From NCBI GenBank assembly GCA_964631175.1, contig CAZVWH010000119.1, positions 1 to 7,693 of the forward strand: 7,693 nt of DNA, read 5' to 3'. Below the pieces are notes generated by a model. That model had not been told where the DNA came from and searched no databases. It was given only the letters and a program-made list of their open reading frames with translations. Positions 1 through 5,143 of this stretch are shown here, piece by piece; positions within the stretch are counted from its first letter, which is position 1, and each line of letters opens with the position of its first letter. This stretch comes from CAZVWH01 sp964631175. GTDB taxonomy: Bacteria > Planctomycetota > Phycisphaerae > Sedimentisphaerales > Anaerobacaceae. Both the position numbers and the translations under genes were made by a program.

Positions 1-126
1 ACGAATGAGTTATCGGTTGTGCAAGTTGAAGAACTAACAATGGTATAAGCCTATGGAATGCTACCATACAAGTCAGTGGAGAGGGAAACAGAACCCGTAA
101 ACGATTTTCTGTGGAAACGCAAGCTA
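1..126. other. left-edge sequence, no gene seen
   Basis: No convincing coding frame is visible here. A reading frame that enters this stretch from 58 is mostly an antisense translation of the tRNA gene to its right. On the minus strand the word ACCGATAA (complement of 10-17) resembles a sigma-28 -10 element pointing out of the window. No good TAAAGTTT-like box lies at the expected distance, so I do not call it a promoter. Confidence 0.4.
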
Positions 127-146
127 TTTCTTAAAAAGTTAAGAAA
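127..146 (-). terminator. AT-rich hairpin just past the tRNA 3' end
   Basis: A perfect 8-bp stem (127-134 with 139-146) closes a 4-nt loop and begins 3 nt after the tRNA 3' end on the minus strand. It is all A/T except one G-C pair and is not followed by a T-run on that strand (the T-run precedes it). It could be a weak terminator or a 3'-processing element; I am not sure it is functional. Confidence 0.3.
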
Positions 147-148
147 AA

Positions 149-222
149 CGCGCCCGGCAGGACTCGAACCTGCAACCTTCGGATTCGAAGTCCGCGACTC
201 TATCCAATTGAGCTACGGGCGC
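149..222 (-). tRNA. tRNA-Arg (anticodon TCG)
   Basis: The minus strand folds into a full 74-nt cloverleaf. The acceptor stem is GCGCCCG with CGGGCGC, the D arm is GCTC/GAGT, the anticodon loop is CTTCGAA with anticodon TCG (complement of 186-188), the variable loop is 5 nt, and the T arm is GCAGG-TTCGAGT-CCTGC. The discriminator base is G. The anticodon reads CGN arginine codons. CCA is not encoded, so it must be added after transcription. The anticodon stem has four good pairs and a G-A opposition at the outermost position (27-43). A housekeeping promoter lies 17 bp upstream. The gene stands alone, 154 bp beyond the end of the sigma-factor gene. Confidence 0.96.
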
Positions 223-239
223 GAACATTGTCTGCCTTT

Positions 240-269
240 AATATAATAATCAGCTATTCAAATTGTCAA
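240..269 (-). promoter_or_regulatory. sigma-70-type promoter of the tRNA
   Basis: On the minus strand a perfect -35 TTGACA (264-269) is followed after 18 bp by a -10 TATATT (240-245, five of six matches to TATAAT). Transcription would start near 233, about 11 nt before the mature tRNA 5' end, which is the normal geometry for a stable-RNA gene. Confidence 0.7.
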
Positions 270-375
270 CTTTTTTAGCTGGTTTGAGCAATGCTGGTAT
301 AAAAAAAATGTGTCGTTTTATCGTTAATCCCAGCACAGGTTTGCCGGTTATGAATTGATATGGATCATATCATAA

Positions 376-1155
376 TTAACTAATTGAAAATTCTTTTTTT
401 CGGCTGAACATTTGAACTTTTAGACGGTCAACAATAGACGAGTGCATTTGGGAAACGCGGGACTCGGACAAATCTAATGTCGCTCCTATCTCTTTCATCG
501 TCATCTCTTCGTAATAATACAAAACAATGATAAGCCGTTCAGCCCGTGTCAGTCCTTTAGTAAGTAAGTTTTTAAGATCCCGCTTTTGAGCTTCGAGCAG
601 AGGATTCTCACTTTTTTTATCCTTGATTACATCTATTTCACAAACATCTTTCTCGCCGTCGTTATCGCTGCATTTGCTGTTCAACGATACCAGGCTGACC
701 GCACTGGCATCTCGCTGAAGCCTGCTAAACTCTTCTATATCCATGTTTAGCTCTTCAGCGATTTCTTCTTCAATAGGTTTTCGGCCAAGATGCATCTCGA
801 GAGAATGCATAACCTTTGCCAGTTGATGAGCACGGGCACGGACTAATCGTGGCACCCAGTCCATACTCCGCAACTCATCGAGAATAGAGCCTTTTATGCG
901 AGGTGCGCAGTAAGTCTCGAACTTAACGCCTCTGGCAGGATCGAAAGCATTGATTGCGTCCATCAACCCAAAAATACCCGCGCTGATGAGGTCATCCAAG
1001 TCCACCTTATCAGGCAATTTACTGTGTAGCCGTTCAGCGCAATATTTTACTAAATCCCTGTAATGCTCCATTAAGAGATTACGGTAACAATCATCGTGAG
1101 TCTTATGAAACTGCTCCCATACCTGGTCGATATTGAGTCGCTGGTAAGTTTTCAC
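376..1155 (-). CDS. fliA: FliA/WhiG-family flagellar RNA polymerase sigma factor (sigma-28)
   Basis: A 259-residue sigma factor that directs RNA polymerase to late flagellar, motility and chemotaxis promoters. With the GTG start at 1155, region 2 is at about 29-98 (DLDDLISAGIFGLMDAINAF, then ARGVKFETYCAPRIKGSILD), followed by the hallmark DELRSMDWVPRLVRARA. Region 3 is about 107-180. Region 4 is about 201-248 with a helix-turn-helix (MTMKEIGATLDLSESRVSQM). There is no region 1.1, as expected for this family, and the length fits it. The frame stays open upstream to 1356. I prefer 1155 because GGGAGGG sits 5 nt before it, because family homology starts there, and because the extension is partly encoded by a repeat and begins upstream of the predicted transcription start. 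A near-consensus sigma-28 promoter at 1356-1382 implies autoregulation. No anti-sigma FlgM gene is visible. No strong terminator follows, only a run of eight T on the coding strand at 301-308. Confidence 0.93.
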   Translation of the reverse strand: MKTYQRLNIDQVWEQFHKTHDDCYRNLLMEHYRDLVKYCAERLHSKLPDKVDLDDLISAGIFGLMDAINAFDPARGVKFETYCAPRIKGSILDELRSMDWVPRLVRARAHQLAKVMHSLEMHLGRKPIEEEIAEELNMDIEEFSRLQRDASAVSLVSLNSKCSDNDGEKDVCEIDVIKDKKSENPLLEAQKRDLKNLLTKGLTRAERLIIVLYYYEEMTMKEIGATLDLSESRVSQMHSSIVDRLKVQMFSRKKEFSIS

Positions 1156-1160
1156 AGCAT

Positions 1161-1167
1161 CCCTCCC
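1161..1167 (-). promoter_or_regulatory. Shine-Dalgarno that fixes the sigma-factor start
   Basis: The minus strand reads GGGAGGG followed by ATGCT and then the GTG start codon at 1155. This is the only strong ribosome binding site correctly spaced before the conserved part of the protein. It supports the 259-residue product over the 326-residue open frame. Confidence 0.75.
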
Positions 1168-1185
1168 TGAAATTGATCCTGCTTT

Positions 1186-1228
1186 GACTTCGACGAACTC
1201 CCTTCGGGTCTGAGCCTCAGGGTCGAAG
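1186..1228. repeat. REP-like palindrome in the sigma-factor leader
   Basis: Outer arms CTTCGAC (1188-1194) and GTCGAAG (1222-1228) are inverted repeats. An inner hairpin CTGAG-C-CTCAG (1210-1220) lies inside. The words resemble the CTTCGACAAGCTCAGG-type palindrome at 7331-7358. It lies between the predicted transcription start and the GTG start of the sigma gene. In the upstream open frame it would encode FDPEAQTRREFVEV, which looks repeat-derived rather than like sigma-factor sequence. On the RNA it could fold close to the ribosome binding site. Confidence 0.6.
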
Positions 1229-1355
1229 ACAGCCGAGTCGCGGGGATACAGATTGTACAATTCAAAATAACTTTTTTTGTAAGCCGGGCTTAAAGTCCTA
1301 TAAATACATACACCCTTACATACTAAAATCTGTACACCACACTCCTCCACATTCA

Positions 1356-1382
1356 CTATCGACCTTTTGGCTGATAACTTTA
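1356..1382 (-). promoter_or_regulatory. sigma-28-type promoter upstream of the sigma factor gene
   Basis: The minus strand reads TAAAGTTA (1375-1382), an 11-bp spacer, then GTCGATAG (1356-1363). The enterobacterial FliA consensus is TAAAGTTT-N11-GCCGATAA; the match is 7 of 8 and 6 of 8 with exact spacing. Transcription would begin near 1349, leaving a leader of about 190 nt before the GTG start at 1155. This puts the flagellar sigma gene under its own product. Confidence 0.7.
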
Positions 1383-1482
1383 GAAGAACAAATCAACAAC
1401 CTTCTAAAAGATTCTTAAAATTAAGCCAAACGACTCAGCCATCAAGTAACCATTCACGGAGACAAATCGACGTTTTTGTGTA

Positions 1483-1595
1483 ATTGCGAAGCCCTCAGGC
1501 CGATATTTGGCCCTCGTGCTTTCTTGCCCGCCGCCCTGACTCGCGTTGGGAGACGCAGGGCAGACGAAAGCAAAAACAAGGGCCTCGCTCGCAAT
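1483..1595. repeat. 113-bp nested imperfect palindrome (MITE/REP-like)
   Basis: Four sets of inverted arms nest in order: ATTGCGA (1483-1489) with TCGCAAT (1589-1595); GGCCCT (1509-1514) with AGGGCC (1579-1584); TGCTTTC (1517-1523) with GAAAGCA (1566-1572); GCCCTG (1533-1538) with CAGGGC (1556-1561). The outermost arm is shared with the element at 2531-2663, so both are probably members of one family. It also contains AGACGCAGGG (1551-1560), a word found twice at 7493-7515. A 67-codon minus-strand frame across it (1404-1607) is a by-product of the repeat. The element occupies the gap between the flgB-like gene and the sigma gene, about 100 bp upstream of the sigma-28 promoter. Confidence 0.7.
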
Positions 1596-1674
1596 GATGT
1601 AAAACAAACAAGAACAACATAATAAGCCGTGAACAGTTATGTCTGTGTTTTCCTATCCAGTTATTGTCCGATAA

Positions 1675-2091
1675 CTAATTATTAATTGTTGCGTTCTCTC
1701 GTTTTAGCTTTAGCAGCTCTGCTGCCACTCTTTGATTGAGTGAGTTTTCAAAAAGTTTATTTACTTGCGACTTAACATATTCATCTCGGTTTTCTTCAAG
1801 CAGTTGCCTGGCGAATTCATCAACTACCGATTTCACTTGTAAACCACTGCTAATACGAAAATTAATGTTTTCGGTGTCACGAAGTATAGCTTGTCGGCTT
1901 TGGATATGCTCGTCGATCGCATCGTTCAAAAGACTGCAGAACTCATCTACCTCTAAATCCTTTGGGACAAATCCAGGACTCTGGATGTTTTTTATGTTTT
2001 GGATGAGAATCTTCTGACGTACATGTGTGAACTCGATTATTTTAATCAATAGCGTAGTTATATCTTCGGTTATCAATATCAACAGATCCAT
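1675..2091 (-). CDS. flgB: FlgB-like flagellar basal-body rod protein (divergent)
   Basis: A 138-residue protein that best resembles the proximal rod protein FlgB, which is exported by the flagellar type III system and assembles above the MS ring. The N-terminal helix plus NIKNIQSPGF (32-41), followed by KDLEVDEFCSLLNDAI (44-59), matches the rod/hook-family signature NxANxxTPGY and the planctomycete-style FlgB pattern after it. The C-terminal helix FENSLNQRVAAELLKLK (114-130) fits the FlgB terminal helix that packs in the rod. Length is typical for FlgB. The canonical alanine is K and the threonine is S, so it is divergent. ATG at 2091 is chosen because AAGGA lies 6 nt before it; the TTG at 2097 is too close to that site. 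No flgC or fliE follows, which is unusual, but a sigma-28 gene lies downstream on the same strand. No sigma-28-like promoter is visible in front of it. Confidence 0.6.
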   Translation of the reverse strand: MDLLILITEDITTLLIKIIEFTHVRQKILIQNIKNIQSPGFVPKDLEVDEFCSLLNDAIDEHIQSRQAILRDTENINFRISSGLQVKSVVDEFARQLLEENRDEYVKSQVNKLFENSLNQRVAAELLKLKRENATINN

Positions 2092-2097
2092 ATGCAA

Positions 2098-2102
2098 TCC
2101 TT
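2098..2102 (-). promoter_or_regulatory. Shine-Dalgarno of the flgB-like gene
   Basis: The minus strand has AAGGA, six bases, then ATG at 2091. This decides for the ATG over the TTG codon two triplets upstream, which would touch the ribosome binding site. Confidence 0.6.
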
Positions 2103-2530
2103 AATACTCCGGTTGTGCGCTATAATAAGCTCATAAAATTTCTGTTCCTGTTGTAGGGGAATTAGCAGGCTGTAAACACAAGAAAAAACAAGAAGGAAAG
2201 CTCTTAAAGGGGCAAGCTATGTCTATCATCCTTGATCCTTTCAATTCTTCCCTGAATTTTCAAAGCAAGGTAAAAAGCAAAACTTGCGACGCAAAAAACT
2301 GGTTTTTTTACCTTTTGAGTAAGTAAGGTTATATCAAAAAACCATCTGTTCTCTTACAGTCGTTTCTACAAACTATGGCCAATAACCTGCACTATGGTTT
2401 GTTTGCTCGGCCAACGAGAATTTCAAGTCGGTCTGATTAGTATCCAAATGCGATTGCCCTTACTAAAAGTTTTTTCACTTAGTAGTTGAAACTCTCGTAA
2501 CCGCTTATCGAGATAAACCGGCGGTTTGCA
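2103..2530. other. intergenic region upstream of flgB-like gene, with a 48-nt stem-loop
   Basis: I see no coding frame of substance. A perfect 10-bp inverted repeat, AAGGTAAAAA (2267-2276) with TTTTTACCTT (2305-2314), encloses a smaller TTGCG/CGCAA hairpin and could form a 48-nt stem-loop on either strand. A weak -10-like TATTAT lies on the minus strand about 30 bp before the flgB-like gene, without a recognisable -35. Nothing else can be supported. Confidence 0.5.
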
Positions 2531-2663
2531 TCATTGCGAGCCCCGCTGGCTTGCTTCGCAAACGCGAAGTAGCGGGTCGAAGCAATCTCAAATTTTCGCA
2601 ACAGAGAGATTGCCACGCTCGGCCCTCCTATGGAGTCCTTACGGACTGCCTCACTCGCAATGA
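2531..2663. repeat. 133-bp MITE-like palindromic element
   Basis: Perfect 10-bp terminal inverted repeats, TCATTGCGAG (2531-2540) and CTCGCAATGA (2654-2663), bound three internal hairpins. These are CCCGCT/AGCGGG (2542-2576) with an inner CTTCGC/GCGAAG, GCAATCTC/GAGATTGC (2582-2613), and AGTCC-TTAC-GGACT (2634-2647). Elements of this look (ATTGCGAG...GAAGCAATCTC) recur between genes in many environmental bacterial genomes, so it is probably a non-autonomous mobile or REP-type repeat. No transposase is present. A 75-codon plus-strand frame at 2551-2778 is mostly a translation of this repeat. No target-site duplication is obvious. Confidence 0.75.
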
Positions 2664-2982
2664 CATAAAATGGCCAAAATTCAACATATTAACTCGTGAA
2701 CGATTACAAACTTTTTTAGATTTCTTCACTTCTGAAGATGCCTTCGAATTTGGCAGATTTATTCGTAATGAAAAATGATTGTGACAAGACGACTATTCTC
2801 AAACAGAAACGTGATCGACAACCAGCATATCTTCTCGCGTGATATATGAAGCTTTTTAGACCCATATACATATCTTGGATGAAAATAACTATAGCTAAAC
2901 TTCAAATTAATAATTTATATTTTACAAAATGTAAAAGCTATTTTAATTGATGTCAACTCTTTTTTGATTTTTTTTGAAAAAT
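2664..2982. other. AT-rich intergenic stretch, no gene seen
   Basis: The sequence is AT-rich, with a small hairpin TTTTAC-AAAAT-GTAAAA (2920-2936) and T-runs near 2960-2975. I see no credible reading frame, promoter or RNA gene. The short frame entering from the palindrome ends at 2778 and its last 30 codons match nothing I recognise. Confidence 0.5.
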
Positions 2983-3226
2983 TTACCCGCCTTCGCAGAA
3001 AGCCACGGGTGTAAAGCCTTTGATGAATGCGAAAAGGGTAATCCTCCACAGCCTTGGCGAAGGAGGGTATGCTTCGGCGGGTTTCGCTGAAGTTTGCCTT
3101 CGCCGAAGTTCATCCTTCGCAGTGCCTATTCCGCCGAAGTGGCTGCGAAGGCTGGAAGCGCTGCTACGGAGAATTGACGGTTACATGCAGGCAGGCATAT
3201 TTGGATGCCATCCGCCATAGGCGGAT
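2983..3226. repeat. cluster of GCGAAGG/CCTTCGC inverted repeats
   Basis: The first part is a two-step stem: TTACCC (2983-2988) with GGGTAA (3036-3041), and TTCGCA (2992-2997) with TGCGAA (3028-3033). After it comes a nest of perfect arms: GGCGAAGG (3056-3063) with CCTTCGCC (3097-3104), CTTCGGCGG (3072-3080) with CCGCCGAAG (3131-3139), and CCTTCGC (3114-3120) with GCGAAGG (3145-3151). A further hairpin ATCCGCC-ATA-GGCGGAT ends at 3226. Open frames at 3020-3220 and 3054-3257 are by-products of these words. This is probably a composite of small palindromic repeats. An RNA role is possible but not shown. Confidence 0.6.
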
Positions 3227-3278
3227 AAAGTCGTGGAGCTTCACTTGCTTAAAATGAATTTATACTAATCGTAGATAC

Positions 3279-3370
3279 CCACGCCCTTACAGGCATGGCA
3301 CTTATGGGTTTCAAGCAAAGCTCGTCCTGCCACACAGGATATTGCTCACATCCCCACCCGCACAGGTGGG
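3279..3370. other. block of three successive hairpins, unidentified structured element
   Basis: Read on the plus strand, three hairpins follow one another: CCACGCC/GGCATGG (3279-3298, one C-A mismatch), TCCTG-CCACA-CAGGA (3325-3339), and CCCACC-CGCACA-GGTGGG (3353-3370). A longer-range pair TGGCA (3296-3300) with TGCCA (3328-3332) competes with the second. No reading frame crosses it well. The final strong hairpin recalls the right ends of IS200/IS605-type elements, but no tnpA or tnpB is present, so this may be a decayed end, a small repeat or an RNA. I cannot assign it. Confidence 0.4.
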
Positions 3371-3433
3371 CAGTTCCCGCTAAATTAAAACAGAGACTTT
3401 TATACAGTTTTTTTTAGAGTCAATGCTTTTTCC

Positions 3434-3461
3434 GAAAATCGCATGCACAAATATCCGATAA
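3434..3461 (+). promoter_or_regulatory. candidate sigma-28 promoter of the GGDEF gene
   Basis: TCCGATAA (3454-3461) matches the sigma-28 -10 GCCGATAA at 7 of 8 bases. Fifteen bases before it is AAAA (3435-3438), a partial match to the TAAA core of the -35; the rest of the -35 is poor. Transcription would begin near 3468, giving a leader of about 55 nt. The presence of a sigma-28 gene 2 kb away makes it more interesting. The -10 alone could occur by chance. Confidence 0.4.
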
Positions 3462-3525
3462 AAGGTAATTAGCCCTTTAATTAATTTAGCCATTAAGCTG
3501 GTATTAACAAGTTAAAGACGAATTT

Positions 3526-4608
3526 TTGATATCTATGATTCAAAGTAAGAAAAGCTTGCAAGAGAACTTAAACATCACCGATGATGGTATTTCTTTGCTC
3601 CAGCAGATAACTCCATTAGCTCGGCAAATAAATTGCCTCGATATCGAGCGAATAGCCGAGATTTGCATAACAAAAATCCCCAATTTGGTCGGAGTTAGAT
3701 ATGCTTCAATATACACACTTGATGAGACAAACAATATTTTACATCTGCTCAAACATAATCACGAGTTTCCGATAAATAAAATAGTCTCGTTGAATCAGAA
3801 TCCGCCCTCCCCTATGATTATGGCTATCAGAAGCGAAGAGATTATCCTAATTAGAGATATAGACACCCATAAAAAGCCTATAATCAGGAAATCACAACGG
3901 GCCTTTGCCAACAATTATAAAACCAGTAATTGCGCTATTGTTCCTCTTATCTGTCAGGATAGAGCCGTTGGAGTGCTCAATTTAGCCGATACGGTGCATA
4001 GCGATGGCTTCGATTGCGAGGATATCGCACTGATAGAGCTGTTCGGCCAATTAGTCGGTGCTTCGATCGGTAATATAAAGTTATTTGAGAAAATACAGCG
4101 TCAAGCCACGACAGATGGTCTAACTGGTCTTGCAAATCATAAAACATTCTATGAAATCCTGGAAAAGGAACTATGGCGGTCCCGTCGATATGGTGGGCAG
4201 TTCTCTCTGATTATGATTGATATTGATAACCTCAAGAAGATAAACGACGCTTACGGCCACCGTGCAGGTGACCGAGCAATCAAGGAAATTATCAAAAGAA
4301 TCAAGGAATGTATTCGACAAATCGACATAGCAGCACGGTATGGAGGTGATGAGTTTGCGATCATTTTGCCGAATACCTCGCCCAGCGATGCCACTGTCGT
4401 GGCTGAGCGTATGGTAGATGCGGTTGCGCGGTCTCCTATTACATGGCAAAAAGAGCAAATAAAACTATCTATCAGTGTGGGTCTTGGTCAATATGACGCT
4501 GATACCAATCCCGAAGATATCACACACCGCTCCGATTTGGCCCTATACAAAGCCAAGCAGGCAGGTAAAAATACGGTAAGAATCTACGAACATTACAGCG
4601 AATCATAG
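3526..4608 (+). CDS. GAF-GGDEF diguanylate cyclase
   Basis: A 360-residue soluble protein predicted to make cyclic di-GMP from two GTP. Residues about 25-187 form a GAF sensor domain (NLVGVRYASIYTLDE near 53, CAIVPLICQDRAVGVLNLAD at 136-155). A helical linker ending KLFEKIQRQATTDGLTGL leads into the GGDEF domain, about 194-356. The metal/substrate segment is MIDIDNLKKINDAYGH (230-245), the signature is RYGGDEF (271-277), and the C-terminal part includes SISVGLGQYD and DLALYKAKQAGKN. The inhibitory I-site RQID (264-267) lies at the exact RxxD spacing before GGDEF, so product feedback is likely. No membrane segment or signal peptide is seen. The TTG at 3526 has AAAGA 7 nt upstream; the alternative ATG at 3535 has no good ribosome site, so the start is uncertain by three codons. 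It stands alone, with no terminator visible. A sigma-28-like -10 lies 65 bp upstream. The GAF ligand is unknown. Confidence 0.93.
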   Translation: MISMIQSKKSLQENLNITDDGISLLQQITPLARQINCLDIERIAEICITKIPNLVGVRYASIYTLDETNNILHLLKHNHEFPINKIVSLNQNPPSPMIMAIRSEEIILIRDIDTHKKPIIRKSQRAFANNYKTSNCAIVPLICQDRAVGVLNLADTVHSDGFDCEDIALIELFGQLVGASIGNIKLFEKIQRQATTDGLTGLANHKTFYEILEKELWRSRRYGGQFSLIMIDIDNLKKINDAYGHRAGDRAIKEIIKRIKECIRQIDIAARYGGDEFAIILPNTSPSDATVVAERMVDAVARSPITWQKEQIKLSISVGLGQYDADTNPEDITHRSDLALYKAKQAGKNTVRIYEHYSES

Positions 4609-5143
4609 AGGGATTTTCCTTTTTGCAAAATGTCAAAATTCCTAAGAATCTGAGGATATAACCAATCCGCTTAGCTGTGTTATCAGACTTCATTTCCATT
4701 TATTAACCAGCATCGTAGCTGATAAGTTACGGCACAAATAATAATGAAAACCAGCTCATCTCGCTCGTATGGCTACGCTGATTGTTGCTTAAGAGAGGGA
4801 TTTTCGCTTTCGTGGAGATGCAATGGCTTTACGACTGGAATTGCGGTTACCACCCTAATAAGTAACTTAGCTGGCTGTTTACTCTTTTGTCCCCAATTTT
4901 CGAACCTCCTAACTAAACCTAAGAGTGTGTTTTCGGGTGGAAAAAGCCATTTTATTCGCCTTATTCCAAAACGGGTAATCACCCGGATAATTCTCTTGGA
5001 TTGTGAGTGTCTTTTTGGTATAAATAAATTTATCAAGGTATATAGATTGTATCTTTCTGAGCAGATATGTTCTTCAAAATTTGCTGCGGTCGTTATGATG
5101 TAGAAATGATACAATTACATCTCAGCGTCGAAGGAGGAAGACT
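4609..5143. other. 535-bp spacer before the exoprotein gene, no convincing gene
   Basis: Two overlapping frames fill this spacer on opposite strands (plus 4744-5103, minus 4773-5114). Neither shows a domain, a good ribosome site or protein-like composition that I recognise. A small hairpin CGGGT-AATC-ACCCG (4972-4985) and GCAAT/ATTGC arms (4821-4845) are present. The last 150 bp probably hold the promoter and leader of the downstream secreted-protein gene. A decayed gene cannot be excluded. Confidence 0.45.
4996..5024 (+). promoter_or_regulatory. possible sigma-70 promoter of the exoprotein gene
   Basis: TTGGAT (4996-5001), a 17-bp spacer, then TATAAA (5019-5024; five of six matches to TATAAT). 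The -35 is weak. It would give a leader of about 110 nt. A second choice is TTGGTA (5015-5020) with TATATA (5039-5044) at 18 bp. Confidence 0.3.

Noticed and set aside
58..246. 62-codon plus-strand frame
   Set aside because: It reads through the tRNA-Arg gene in antisense; the RPAGLEPATFGFEVRDS-type peptide is a well-known artefact of tRNA genes.
1404..1607. 67-codon minus-strand frame upstream of the sigma gene
   Set aside because: It lies almost wholly in the nested palindrome, has no good ribosome site and no recognisable protein features.
1667..1674. TCCGATAA on the plus strand, sigma-28 -10 like
   Set aside because: It sits next to the stop of the flgB-like gene, has no -35 match at the right distance and no plus-strand gene follows.
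1736..2017. 93-codon plus-strand frame
   Set aside because: It is a shadow of the flgB-like gene on the opposite strand, rich in Ser and Cys, with no ribosome site.
2551..2778. 75-codon plus-strand frame
   Set aside because: Most of it is a translation of the MITE-like palindrome; the remainder matches nothing recognised.
2990..3045. c-di-GMP-I (GEMM) riboswitch controlling the GGDEF gene
   Set aside because: Only AAAGCCACGGGT resembles the aptamer. The 5' GGCAAACC part and a proper 3' receptor stem are missing, and the gene is about 480 bp away.
3020..3257. Two overlapping plus-strand frames of 66 and 67 codons
   Set aside because: Both are translations of the GCGAAGG repeat cluster without ribosome sites or domains.
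2983..3370. CRISPR array in the repeat-rich region
   Set aside because: The repeats are short, mainly inverted, irregularly spaced and lack constant-length spacers; no cas gene is present.
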